This document shows, one piece after another, positions 55,919 to 64,000 of a stretch of 64,000 nt of DNA (its first letter is position 1; each line of letters opens with the position of its first letter). Position numbers and translations under genes: made by a program. This DNA comes from Streptomyces collinus. GTDB taxonomy: Bacteria > Actinomycetota > Actinomycetes > Streptomycetales > Streptomycetaceae. The stretch is taken from contig NZ_CP133771.1 of the NCBI RefSeq assembly GCF_031348265.1, positions 1,550,001-1,614,000 on the forward strand. Direction: 5' to 3'. A model generated the notes under the pieces. It saw only the letters and a list, made by a program, of their open reading frames with translations, was not told the origin of the DNA and searched no databases.

Positions 55919-56616
55919 GTGGCCGCCTCGCTCCCGTGGGAGGCGCTGTGCTGCTCGTCCCCATCATCCTGCTCGCCCTGCTCGGCCGCCTCGGCCTCCG
56001 CGGACTCCCTGCGGACCGTGACGACCCGCTGGATCAGCGTGACGAGGCTGCCGACGGCGACGATCCACAGGGCCACGGGCAGCAGGTACTGGATGCCGGG
56101 CACACCGAACGCGTGCAGGCCCGCGAGCCCGGCCGCCACCAGCGAGATCACCAGGCGCTCGGCGCGCTCGACGAGCCCGTTGACCGCGACCGGCAGGCCG
56201 ATCGACTCGCCCCGGGCCTTGGTGTACGACACCACCTGGCCGCTGGCCAGGCAGAAGATCGAGACGGCGCACAGGACGAGATCGTCGCCACCACCGGCGT
56301 ACCACAGGATGAAGCCGCCGAAGATCGCGCCGTCGGCGACCCGGTCGAGGGTGGAGTCCAGGAAGGCGCCCCAGCGGCTGGAGCGGCCGAGCTGACGGGC
56401 CATGTTGCCGTCGACGAGGTCGGAGAACACGAACAGCGTGATCACGACCGTGCCCCAGAAGAACTCGCCCATGGGGTAGAAGACCAGCGCGCCCGCGACC
56501 ACACCGGCGGTGCCGATGAGCGTGACCGTGTCGGGGCTGACGCCCCGCCGGATCAGAAACGCGGCGAACGGTGTGAGGACACGCGTGAAGAATGCACGCG
56601 CGTACTTGTTCAGCAT
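55915..56616 (-). CDS. Phosphatidylinositol phosphate synthase (CDP-alcohol phosphotransferase)
   Basis: The 233-aa integral membrane enzyme joins CDP-diacylglycerol and inositol phosphate. The complete CDP-alcohol motif is present: SDLVDGNMAR, then GAFLDSTLDRVAD. Six membrane segments are visible, with an acidic C-terminal tail. I chose the ATG at 56614-56616 (MLNKYARAFFTRV); an ATG about 57 nt upstream in frame is possible. It starts the PIM cluster, running into the acyltransferase and pimA. Confidence 0.92.
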   Translation of the reverse strand: MLNKYARAFFTRVLTPFAAFLIRRGVSPDTVTLIGTAGVVAGALVFYPMGEFFWGTVVITLFVFSDLVDGNMARQLGRSSRWGAFLDSTLDRVADGAIFGGFILWYAGGGDDLVLCAVSIFCLASGQVVSYTKARGESIGLPVAVNGLVERAERLVISLVAAGLAGLHAFGVPGIQYLLPVALWIVAVGSLVTLIQRVVTVRRESAEAEAAEQGEQDDGDEQHSASHGSEAAT

Positions 56617-56891
56617 GGCCTTCCCGAGGGTCGGTGTCGCCGTCTGGCCCCTGCTGGCCACCGGCTGGCCCATCGTAGTCACGCGCGCGCGTGGGCGAGG
56701 TGCGGGCACCCTGACCCCTTTCGGGGGAACCCGCGGGCCGCTGGTGGGCGGTGGGATCACGTCGTTCGTATGGACGCACCGTGACGGGAGTGGGAAGGTC
56801 GAATGACCGCGGGCGTCGCCGGAGCCGCACCGCACGCGGATTCCGCGTGTCCGCGCCCACAGTGACCTCACCGTGCACGGGAGGCAGGATC
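56617..56891. other. Divergent intergenic region between the PI-phosphate synthase and EF-G-like genes
   Basis: 275 bp with no gene. It should hold both promoters, but I find no pair of boxes good enough to name. The plus-strand side ends with GGAGGCAGG before the EF-G-like ATG. Confidence 0.4.
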
Positions 56892-59090
56892 ATGGGCGAC
56901 AAGGCACAGACACACCCTGGGGCCGCCGGCAGGGCACAAGCGGCCGACCACCCTCAGTCCGTACGGAATGTGGTGCTGGTCGGCCACTCCGGATCGGGAA
57001 AGACCACGCTGGTCGAAGCCCTCGCACTCACGGCGGGGGCGGTGAACCGGGCGGGCCGCGTCGAGGACGGCGGCACCGTCTCCGACTACGACGACATCGA
57101 GCACCGGCAGCAGCGCTCGGTACAGCTCTCCCTGGTGCCCGTCGAGTGGGACGGCATCAAGGTCAACCTTCTCGACACCCCCGGATACGCCGACTTCGTC
57201 GGTGAGCTCAGGGCCGGTCTGCGCGCGGCGGACGCGGCCCTCTTCGTCGTCTCGGCCTCGGACGGCGTGGACGGCTCGACCCGCATGGTGTGGGAGGAGT
57301 GCGCGGCCGTGGGCATGCCCCGGGCCATCGTCGTCACGCACCTGGAGTCGGCGCGTTCCGACTTCGAGGAGATGACGCGCAGCTGCGCCGAGGCCTTCGG
57401 CGCGGACGACCCCGACGCGGTCCTGCCGCTCTACCTGCCGCTGCACGGCCCCCAGGCGCCCGACGGGCACGCGCCCGTGACCGGGCTGATCGGGCTGCTG
57501 TCGCAGAAGCTGTTCGACTACTCGACCGGCGAGCGCAAGGAGTCCGAGCCGGGCGAGGACCAGCTGCCGCTGATCGAGGAGGCCCGCAACCGGCTCATCG
57601 AGGGGATCATCGCGGAGAGCGAGGACGAGACCCTCATGGACCGCTACCTCGGCGGGGAGCCGGTCGACGTCAGGACGCTCATCGAGGACCTGGAGCGGGC
57701 CGTCGCGCGCGGGGTCTTCTTCCCCGTCCTGGCCGCCGCCCCGGCGGGTGAGGGCGCCCGGCAGGGGATCGGCACCCTGGAACTGCTGGAGCTGATCACG
57801 CGGGGCTTCCCGACGCCGCTGGAGCACGAGACGGTGCGGGTGACGACCATCGACGGCAAGCCGCGCGAGCTCAAGCCGTGCGACCCGGACGCCCCGCTGG
57901 TCGCGGAGGTCGTGAAGACCTCCTCGGACCCGTACGTGGGCCGGCTGTCGCTGATCCGCCTGTTCTCCGGCACCCTGCGCGCCGACCAGACGGTCCACGT
58001 CTCCGGGCACGGGCTGGCCGACCGCGGGCACGAGGACCACGACGTCGACGAGCGGATCGGCGCCCTGTCCACGCCGTTCGGCAAGCAGCAGCGCCCGGTG
58101 TCGCACGTCATCGCGGGCGACCTGGCCTGCGTGGCGAAGCTGGGCCGCGCCGAGACCGGCGACACCCTGTCCGCCAAGGACGACCCGCTGCTCATGGAGC
58201 CGTGGCAGATGCCCGACCCGCTGCTGCCGCTGGCCATCCAAGCGCACAGCAAACCCGACGAGGACAAGCTGTCCCAGGGCCTGGCCCGGCTGGTGGCCGA
58301 GGACCCGACGATGCGGCTGGAGCAGAACCAGGACACCCACCAGGTGGTCCTGTGGTGCCTGGGCGAGGCGCACGCCGACGTCGCCCTGGAGCGGCTGCGC
58401 AGCCGGTACGGCGTCCAGGTCGACGTCGTCCCCCACCGGGTGTCCCTGCGCGAGACGTTCGCGGACAAGTCGGCCGGCCGCGGCAGGCACGTCAAGCAGT
58501 CCGGCGGGCACGGGCAGTTCGCGATCTGCGAGATCGAGGTCGAGCCGCTGCCCGGCGGGTCCGGCATCGAGTTCGTCGACAAGGTCGTGGGCGGCGCGGT
58601 GCCCCGGCAGTTCATCCCGTCGGTGGAGAAGGGCGTACGGGCCCAGGCGGCCAAGGGGGTCGCGGCCGGGTATCCGCTGATCGACGTACGGGTGACCCTC
58701 CTGGACGGCAAGGCGCACTCGGTGGACTCCTCCGACGCCGCCTTCCAGACGGCCGGCGCGCTCGCGCTGCGGGAGGCCGCGGCCGACGCGAGGATCCATC
58801 TGCTGGAGCCGGTGGCCGAGGTGTCGGTGCTGGTCGGCGACGACTTCGTGGGCGCCGTGATGAGTGACCTGTCGGGACGGCGCGGCCGGGTGCTCGGCAC
58901 CGAGCAGACACCGGGCGGGCGCACCCTGATCCGGGCCGAGGTGCCGGAGATCGAGATCGGCCGGTACGCGATCGACCTGCGGTCGATGGCGCACGGCACG
59001 GCGGGGTTCAGCCGCCGGTACGCGCGCCACGAACCGATGCCGCAGCAGGTAGCGGACCGGGTGCGTGAAGGGGAGCGCAAGGCCTCGTAG
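56892..59090 (+). CDS. EF-G-like GTPase (EF-G2 type) with altered G4 and switch I
   Basis: The 732-aa protein has the five-domain layout of elongation factor G: G1 GHSGSGKTT (residues 31-39), G3 DTPGYADF (95-102), then domains II to V. The G4 motif NKxD reads THLE (149-152), and the switch I segment that normally holds RGIT reads QRSVQ. Guanine recognition and GTP hydrolysis are likely changed. Similar EF-G2 proteins of mycobacteria bind guanine nucleotides but lack ribosome-stimulated GTPase. It is therefore not the main translocase. Confidence 0.92.
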   Translation: MGDKAQTHPGAAGRAQAADHPQSVRNVVLVGHSGSGKTTLVEALALTAGAVNRAGRVEDGGTVSDYDDIEHRQQRSVQLSLVPVEWDGIKVNLLDTPGYADFVGELRAGLRAADAALFVVSASDGVDGSTRMVWEECAAVGMPRAIVVTHLESARSDFEEMTRSCAEAFGADDPDAVLPLYLPLHGPQAPDGHAPVTGLIGLLSQKLFDYSTGERKESEPGEDQLPLIEEARNRLIEGIIAESEDETLMDRYLGGEPVDVRTLIEDLERAVARGVFFPVLAAAPAGEGARQGIGTLELLELITRGFPTPLEHETVRVTTIDGKPRELKPCDPDAPLVAEVVKTSSDPYVGRLSLIRLFSGTLRADQTVHVSGHGLADRGHEDHDVDERIGALSTPFGKQQRPVSHVIAGDLACVAKLGRAETGDTLSAKDDPLLMEPWQMPDPLLPLAIQAHSKPDEDKLSQGLARLVAEDPTMRLEQNQDTHQVVLWCLGEAHADVALERLRSRYGVQVDVVPHRVSLRETFADKSAGRGRHVKQSGGHGQFAICEIEVEPLPGGSGIEFVDKVVGGAVPRQFIPSVEKGVRAQAAKGVAAGYPLIDVRVTLLDGKAHSVDSSDAAFQTAGALALREAAADARIHLLEPVAEVSVLVGDDFVGAVMSDLSGRRGRVLGTEQTPGGRTLIRAEVPEIEIGRYAIDLRSMAHGTAGFSRRYARHEPMPQQVADRVREGERKAS

Positions 59091-59134
59091 TTGGCGCCGG
59101 GCGCCACCAAGTGCCCTCCTGACGGCTCCCCTCC

Positions 59135-59171
59135 GCGGGGGCGGGCGGCTTGACAGGCCGCCCGCCCCCGC
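59135..59171 (+). terminator. Terminator after the EF-G-like gene
   Basis: A perfect 15-bp stem (59135-59149 with 59157-59171) closes a 7-nt loop, 44 nt after the stop codon. Confidence 0.85.
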
Positions 59172-59273
59172 CTGCCGGTCGGGACGGATACGCTGATGAC
59201 CTGATCAACAGGTGTGCGGAGCGCGGAAGTCGGGAAGGCCGCAGATGCGGATGCGGCAGCGATGGGGGCGGCA

Positions 59274-60929
59274 GTGACGGACGGATTCGACTTCAGCCCG
59301 GGAGCCCAGGTGCCCCTGGCGGGTGCGAGCGGCCAGACAGCGGCGACCTATGCGCTGGCAGCGGCGGCGTACCGGGACGACGAGGTCACCAAGATCCTGA
59401 ACGCCGACAACGAGTGGCACCAGTCCAAGGTGACTCCCCCGCGCCCGTGGGCGAAGATCTTCCGCCCCCGGTTCGGCGAGGCCTTCTCCCGCGCGGTGAT
59501 CGACCGGATGCTGGGGGCCGGGCGCAAGCCGGTCATCCAGTCCTTCGGCATCGAGCCCCAAGTCGTCGTGGAGCACTGCCTGGCGGCCCACCGCATCCGC
59601 CGCGACCGCGACAACTGGCTCTCGGCGATCACGGTGATCTGCGGGGTGCTCTTCCTGCCCGGCTTCCTCGTGTGGCTGCTGGTGTTCACGCTGCGCACCA
59701 CCATGGCCAAGCGCGAGGACAAGCGCGCGGGCGCCCTCGCCACGACGCTCCTGGTCGCCGTGGGCGCGCTGGCCGTGCTGTTCCTGATCCGCATGCCGTT
59801 CACCGGATTCTGGGCCCTGTACGGACGCGCGGCGGTGATCATGCCGGTGGTCGGCTGGTTCTGGGCCAAGCAGATCTGCGAGCGGACCGCCCGCGACCTG
59901 CGGGAGCGCTGGTCGAGCCTGCTGTCGGGCGGTGGCGTGGGCGCCAAGATCCCCGAGGCCGTCCCCGGCAACCCCGGTGACGCGGCCGAGCAGGTCCGCA
60001 AGGAGCTGGCCCGCCTCGCCGCCGAGCAGCGGTCCAACTCGGTCTTCTACGCCGGTCCCAAGGGCATACTCGGCATGGGCACACGCTGGGGCAGCTGGCA
60101 GCTGGCCGAGGAGCTGGTCTCCGCCGAGCCGGGCAAGGATTTCCACCCGTTCCGCAGCTGGGACGTCATCGTGGCGATCCAGGGCGGTCTCGGCATGCTG
60201 GAGCGCACGTCGATCAATACCGGCGGCTTCCCCAAGCCGTCCATCACGCACTGGATCGTCTCGCCGATCGGCGAGAAGGCGACGGAGGTGTCCCGGCCGA
60301 GCGGCACGGACGTCGACGCGTACACGGTCCGGACGCACGCCGTACAGGACATCTGCAACAAGCAGCAGTTCGGCAGCGGTGACCGGCACTACCTGGGCGT
60401 GCAGTGGACCCTGTGGGACGGGCATCTGGTGATCACGATGCTGATCACGGTGACCGTGCTGCACGACACGCTGCGCATCGAGGTCACCGGGCACGCCCTG
60501 GGGCCGGTCAACCCCCTCTTCAACGAGAAGCCGGCGGCCAAGGAGAAGGCGGTGCAGAAGGCCCTCCGGTTCTGGGAGACCCGCACCGTGAAGCTCCCGC
60601 TGATCGACGCCGACGAGGTGGTGCGGCTGGCCGCGCGCGCCCCGCTGACCTGGTACCCGCCGCTGCTGAAGTGGCTCGGCGGCAGCCTGACGCTGCCGGA
60701 GCCGTTCGGTCTGCGGCACGCGTGGGCCGACCAGCCGTGGCGGCACCGGTTCATGGCCGACGACGCGCTGCGGGCGGCGACGCCCGTGCTGCGGGTGGTG
60801 CATGCGGCGGCACTGAAGGTGCTGCGGGAGAACGGGGTGGACGTGGAGAAGTTCGGGTCCAGGTCGGCGGCGCTCAGCGGGGCGGTTCAGGATGCGGCGC
60901 CGAAGAAGGCCGACGTCTACGACGCGTAG
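59274..60929 (+). CDS. Large hypothetical membrane protein
   Basis: The product (about 551 aa) is unrecognised. A soluble N-terminal region of about 115 residues precedes three to four membrane segments (residues ~120-230, including SAITVICGVLFLPGFLVWLLVF and AVIMPVVGWFWAKQ). A soluble central domain and another hydrophobic strand (LVITMLITVTVLHDTLRIEV) follow. GTG at 59274 with GGGGG upstream is my choice; an ATG at 59262 and a GTG at 59214 are also in frame. Confidence 0.8.
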   Translation: MTDGFDFSPGAQVPLAGASGQTAATYALAAAAYRDDEVTKILNADNEWHQSKVTPPRPWAKIFRPRFGEAFSRAVIDRMLGAGRKPVIQSFGIEPQVVVEHCLAAHRIRRDRDNWLSAITVICGVLFLPGFLVWLLVFTLRTTMAKREDKRAGALATTLLVAVGALAVLFLIRMPFTGFWALYGRAAVIMPVVGWFWAKQICERTARDLRERWSSLLSGGGVGAKIPEAVPGNPGDAAEQVRKELARLAAEQRSNSVFYAGPKGILGMGTRWGSWQLAEELVSAEPGKDFHPFRSWDVIVAIQGGLGMLERTSINTGGFPKPSITHWIVSPIGEKATEVSRPSGTDVDAYTVRTHAVQDICNKQQFGSGDRHYLGVQWTLWDGHLVITMLITVTVLHDTLRIEVTGHALGPVNPLFNEKPAAKEKAVQKALRFWETRTVKLPLIDADEVVRLAARAPLTWYPPLLKWLGGSLTLPEPFGLRHAWADQPWRHRFMADDALRAATPVLRVVHAAALKVLRENGVDVEKFGSRSAALSGAVQDAAPKKADVYDA

Positions 60930-60974
60930 GCCTCCGGCGGTCGAGCCGATCAGCCGCGGGCCGGCGGTGGCTGG

Positions 60975-61047
60975 TGTCCCTGGGGGCTTCGCCCCCGGGC
61001 CCCCTTCGGCCTGAACGGCCTTGTCCTCAAACGCCGGACGGGCTGGG
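60975..61047. repeat. Streptomyces REP-like intergenic element
   Basis: GGGGGC-TTC-GCCCCC (60982-60996) is followed by the hairpin GGCC-TGAAC-GGCC (61008-61020) and TCAAACGCCGGACGGGCTGG. I recognise this composite as one of the most frequent intergenic repeats in Streptomyces genomes. It sits between convergent genes and may end transcription of both. Confidence 0.65.
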
Positions 61048-61067
61048 GGCCGCCGCACCCGCCGGGA

Positions 61068-61616
61068 TCAAGCAGTCGGCCAGCTCTCCGCCAGCATCTT
61101 CCGCGTGTCCGCCAGCAGCTGCGGCAGCACCCGCGTGTGCCCCACCACCGGCATGAAGTTCGTGTCCCCGCCCCAGCGCGGCACGATGTGCTGGTGCAGG
61201 TGCGCCGCGATGCCCGCGCCGGCGACCGTGCCCTGGTTCATGCCGATGTTGAAGCCGTGCGCGCCGGAGGCCCTGCGCAGGGCCGTCATGGCCTGCTTGG
61301 TGAGTTCGCCGAGCTCGGCGGTCTCCCCCGCCGTGAGGTCGGTGTAGTCGGCGACGTGCCGGTAGGGCACGGTCATCAGGTGCCCGCCGTTGTACGGGTA
61401 GAGGTTGAGCACCGCGTAGACCTGCTCGCCGCGCCGGACGACGAGCCCGTCCTCGTCGGACTTGGCCGGGATCGAGCAGAAGGGGCAGCCGTCGCCGGCG
61501 CCCGGGCCGGTGGGCTTGTTCTCGCCCTGGATGTAGGCCATCCGATGCGGCGTCCACAGACGCTGGAACGCGTCCTGCGTCCCCACTCCCAGCTGCTGCT
61601 CCGGCTCACTCGTCAT
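61068..61616 (-). CDS. HIT family hydrolase
   Basis: The 182-aa protein contains the histidine triad HLHQHIVPRW and a zinc-binding-type CPFC near residue 45, with LNLYPYNGGHLM in the nucleotide site. It belongs to the HIT branch that hydrolyses dinucleoside polyphosphates or nucleotidyl conjugates (AP4A phosphorylase-like). The ATG at 61614-61616 is chosen. It is downstream of thrS, beyond a terminator. Confidence 0.92.
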   Translation of the reverse strand: MTSEPEQQLGVGTQDAFQRLWTPHRMAYIQGENKPTGPGAGDGCPFCSIPAKSDEDGLVVRRGEQVYAVLNLYPYNGGHLMTVPYRHVADYTDLTAGETAELGELTKQAMTALRRASGAHGFNIGMNQGTVAGAGIAAHLHQHIVPRWGGDTNFMPVVGHTRVLPQLLADTRKMLAESWPTA

Positions 61617-61655
61617 GCAGTGCAGCATATGGCGTCGAGCTGGGGGGACGGCAAA

Positions 61656-61680
61656 GGCCCCCGGGATCTCCCCGGGGGCC
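61656..61680 (-). terminator. thrS terminator
   Basis: A perfect 10-bp stem (GGCCCCCGGG with CCCGGGGGCC) and a 5-nt loop begin 14 nt after the thrS stop. Confidence 0.8.
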
Positions 61681-61694
61681 CGAACGCCGCGTGA

Positions 61695-63671
61695 TCAGAC
61701 CTGCGCGCGCTCCTCGACGATCTTCTGGATCTTCGCGATGGCCTCGTCGAAGGGGATGCCGTTCTCCTGCGAGCCGTCGCGGTAGCGGAAGGACACGGAC
61801 GCGTGGGACATGTCCTCGTCGCCCGCGATGACCATGAAGGGCACCTTCTGCTTCTGGGCGTTGCGGATCTTCTTCTGCATGCGGTCCGAGGAGGAGTCGA
61901 CCTCGACGCGCAGGCCCTTCCTCTTGGCCGCGGCGGCGAACTTCTCCAGGTACTCGACGTGCGCGTCACCGATCGGGATGCCGACGGCCTGGACGGGGGC
62001 GAGCCACGCCGGGAAGGCACCCGCGTAGTGCTCCAGGAGCACCGCGAAGAAGCGCTCGATCGAGCCGAACAGCGCGCGGTGGATCATGACGGGGCGCTGC
62101 TTGGAGCCGTCGGGGCCCGTGTACTCCAGGTCGAAGCGCTCCGGCAGGTTGAAGTCGAGCTGGATCGTCGACATCTGCCAGGTGCGGCCGATGGCGTCCT
62201 TGGTCTGGACGGAGATCTTCGGGCCGTAGAAGGCGGCGCCGCCCGGGTCGGGCACCAGGGGCAGGCCCTGCTTCTCGGCGACCTGGCGCAGCGTCTCCGT
62301 GGCCTCCTCCCAGGCCTCGTCCGAGCCGACGAACTTCTCCGGGTCCTTGGTGGACAGCTCCAGGTAGAAGTCGGTCAGGCCGTAGTCGCGCAGCAGGCCG
62401 AGGACGAAGGTGAGCGTCTTGTCGAGCTCCTCCGACATCTGCTCGCGCGTGCAGTAGATGTGCGCGTCGTCCTGGGTGAAGCCGCGGGCCCGGGTCAGGC
62501 CGTGCACGACGCCCGACTTCTCGTACCGGTACACCGTCCCGAACTCGAAGAGGCGCAGCGGCAGTTCACGGTAGGAACGCCCGCGCGCGTCGAAGATCAG
62601 GTTGTGCATCGGGCAGTTCATGGGCTTGAGGTAGTAGTCCACGCCCTCGTCGAGCTGCATGGGCGGGTACATGCCGTCGGCGTACCAGTCCAGGTGGCCC
62701 GAGGTCTCGAAGAGCTTCCCCTTGGTGGCGTGCGGGGTGTAGACGAACTCGTAGCCCTCTTCCTCGTGGCGGCGCCGCGAGTAGTCCTCCATGACCCGGC
62801 GGATGATGCCGCCCTTGGGGTGGAAGACGGCGAGGCCGGAGCCGATCTGCTCCGGGACCGAGAACAGGTCGAGCTCGCTGCCCAGCTTGCGGTGATCGCG
62901 CTTCTCGGCCTCGGCGAGGAACTCCAGGTGCGCCTTCAGCTCGTCCTTGGTGGGCCAGGCGGTGCCGTAGATGCGCTGGAGCATGGGGTTCTTCTCGCTG
63001 CCACGCCAGTAGGCGGCCGCGTTGCGCATCAGCTTGAACGCCGGGATGGCACGGGTCGACGGCAGGTGGGGGCCCCGGCAGAGGTCCTTCCAGCACAGGT
63101 CGCCGGTCTTGGCGTCCAGGTTGTCGTAGATCGTCAGCTCGCCGGCGCCGACCTCGACGTCCGCGCCGTCGTCGGACGACGCGGAACCCTTGAGGCCGAT
63201 CAGCTCCAGCTTGTAGGGCTCGTCGGCCAGCTCGTCACGGGCGGCCTCGTCGGTCACCACGCGGCGGGAGAAGCGCTGCCCGCGCTTCTGGATCTCCTGC
63301 ATCTTCTTCTCGATGGCCTTGAGATCCTCGGGCGTGAACGGCTTCTCGACATCGAAGTCGTAGTAGAAGCCGTCCTTGACGGGCGGGCCGATGCCCAGCT
63401 TGGCCTCGGGGAAGAGCTCCTGCACGGCCTGCGCCATGACGTGCGCGGTGGAGTGGCGCAGGATGTTCAGGCCGTCCTCGGAGGAGATCTCGACGCCCTC
63501 GACCTCGTCGCCCTCGGACAGGGCGTACGACAGGTCCCTGAGCTCGCCGGCCACGCGCGCGGCGATGATCGAGCGCTCGCCGGCGAAGAGCTCGGCGGCC
63601 GTAGTGCCCGTCGTCACCACGCGTTCTTCCCGCTCGGAATCGCGCTGGATGATCACACGGACGTCTGACAC
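61695..63671 (-). CDS. thrS: Threonyl-tRNA synthetase
   Basis: The 658-aa class II enzyme charges tRNA-Thr and edits serine mischarging. It has an N-terminal TGS domain, the editing domain with [12 protein letters not shown], and the catalytic core with KPMNCPMHN and [15 protein letters not shown]. The GTG at 63669-63671 has AGGAGAG 4 nt upstream. No T-box or tRNA-mimicking operator is seen in the 90 bp upstream. Confidence 0.97.
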   Translation of the reverse strand: MSDVRVIIQRDSEREERVVTTGTTAAELFAGERSIIAARVAGELRDLSYALSEGDEVEGVEISSEDGLNILRHSTAHVMAQAVQELFPEAKLGIGPPVKDGFYYDFDVEKPFTPEDLKAIEKKMQEIQKRGQRFSRRVVTDEAARDELADEPYKLELIGLKGSASSDDGADVEVGAGELTIYDNLDAKTGDLCWKDLCRGPHLPSTRAIPAFKLMRNAAAYWRGSEKNPMLQRIYGTAWPTKDELKAHLEFLAEAEKRDHRKLGSELDLFSVPEQIGSGLAVFHPKGGIIRRVMEDYSRRRHEEEGYEFVYTPHATKGKLFETSGHLDWYADGMYPPMQLDEGVDYYLKPMNCPMHNLIFDARGRSYRELPLRLFEFGTVYRYEKSGVVHGLTRARGFTQDDAHIYCTREQMSEELDKTLTFVLGLLRDYGLTDFYLELSTKDPEKFVGSDEAWEEATETLRQVAEKQGLPLVPDPGGAAFYGPKISVQTKDAIGRTWQMSTIQLDFNLPERFDLEYTGPDGSKQRPVMIHRALFGSIERFFAVLLEHYAGAFPAWLAPVQAVGIPIGDAHVEYLEKFAAAAKRKGLRVEVDSSSDRMQKKIRNAQKQKVPFMVIAGDEDMSHASVSFRYRDGSQENGIPFDEAIAKIQKIVEERAQV

Positions 63672-63763
63672 CGGTCTCTCCTGACTGAAGGGGGCCGCGG
63701 GCGCCATACCGGAGCGCGCGCACGAGTAAGGATCGTACCGACCCGGGACCGCCCTTCGCGAAA

Positions 63764-64000
63764 TCAGTCCCCGCAGTCCCCTCCGCAGGCCTCCTCGAAG
63801 AAGGCCGCCACCCCGGCGTTCTCCTGCAGCGCCTTCATCAGCCGGTCCCGCTCGGCGTCGTCGAGCTGTACGGGGACGACCCCGTGGGCGCCGGTGAGGC
63901 GGCGGAATCCGCCCCGGCTCTCCAGCCGCCCCTGCACCCGCACCGGGAGCCCGACGAGGTGGGCGTGCCCGGCGATCCGGTAGGCCTCCTCGTCGAGGGT
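63764..64000 (-). CDS. Hypothetical protein, C-terminal 78 residues; gene runs off the right edge
   Basis: A minus-strand frame without stops from 64000 ends at the TGA at 63764-63766. The visible end includes [19 protein letters not shown] and [14 protein letters not shown], then a Cys-containing tail (CGGDCGD). Codon use is typical for the region. The beginning lies outside the window, and I cannot name a family. Confidence 0.7.
   Translation of the reverse strand, partial: TLDEEAYRIAGHAHLVGLPVRVQGRLESRGGFRRLTGAHGVVPVQLDDAERDRLMKALQENAGVAAFFEEACGGDCGD

Noticed and set aside
63672-63763. T-box or tRNA-mimic operator before thrS
   Set aside because: The gap is 92 bp and has no T-box sequence or long structure.

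Overview
The window is high-GC chromosomal DNA from a Streptomyces, or a very close relative. Evidence: strong G/C third-position bias, many GTG and some TTG starts, long GC-rich hairpin terminators, a BldD gene with its own operator, the actinobacterial integration host factor (sIHF/mIHF type), and a conserved order of housekeeping genes that I recognise as the core priA-metK ... ruvCAB-pdxST ... thrS region of Streptomyces. Most genes lie on the minus strand.

Layout. 1-726: 5' part of priA. 727-1180: a 454-bp gap holding a tRNA-like element whose T arm precedes its D arm, plus a 60-bp tandem duplication and the metK terminator. 1181-5259: metK, coaBC, rpoZ, gmk and the sIHF gene. 5537-15500: the pyrimidine operon, transcribed pyrR-pyrB-pyrC-membrane protein-carA-carB-pyrD-pyrF, with a PyrR-type leader hairpin over the pyrR ribosome-binding site. 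15767-16270: divergent bldD with a promoter and overlapping operator. 16445-18617: nusB, efp and an M24 peptidase homologue. 18790-26330: P-loop protein, aroB, aroK, aroC, a small repeat-bearing membrane protein, aroE, mltG and ruvX, mostly overlapping. 26348-29823: alaS and two small membrane proteins. 30000-33001: rpsD, rarA and a vitamin K epoxide reductase homologue.

33144-36664 is the one clearly accessory-looking block: a plus-strand cassette of ABC ATPase, ABC permease, histidine kinase and response regulator. The kinase carries an apparent one-base deletion near its 3' end. Core genes resume with hisS, a metallo-beta-lactamase-fold hydrolase, a membrane-anchored cyclophilin, a DUF349 protein, relA, apt, secF-secD-yajC, ruvB-ruvA-ruvC, a yebC-family gene, pdxT and pdxS. 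These are followed by a LemA-like protein, the phosphatidylinositol mannoside genes (pimA, acyltransferase, PI-phosphate synthase), an EF-G-like GTPase, a hypothetical membrane protein, a HIT protein, thrS and the 3' end of one more gene.

Functionally the window combines nucleotide and one-carbon supply (pyr, carAB, metK, apt), the shikimate pathway, translation (alaS, hisS, thrS, rpsD, efp, bL-independent EF-G-like factor), RNA polymerase and nucleoid factors, stringent response and secretion. The most unusual item is the permuted tRNA-like structure at 781-893, which folds completely with canonical T- and D-arm features but has its 3' half first and no recognisable anticodon loop.
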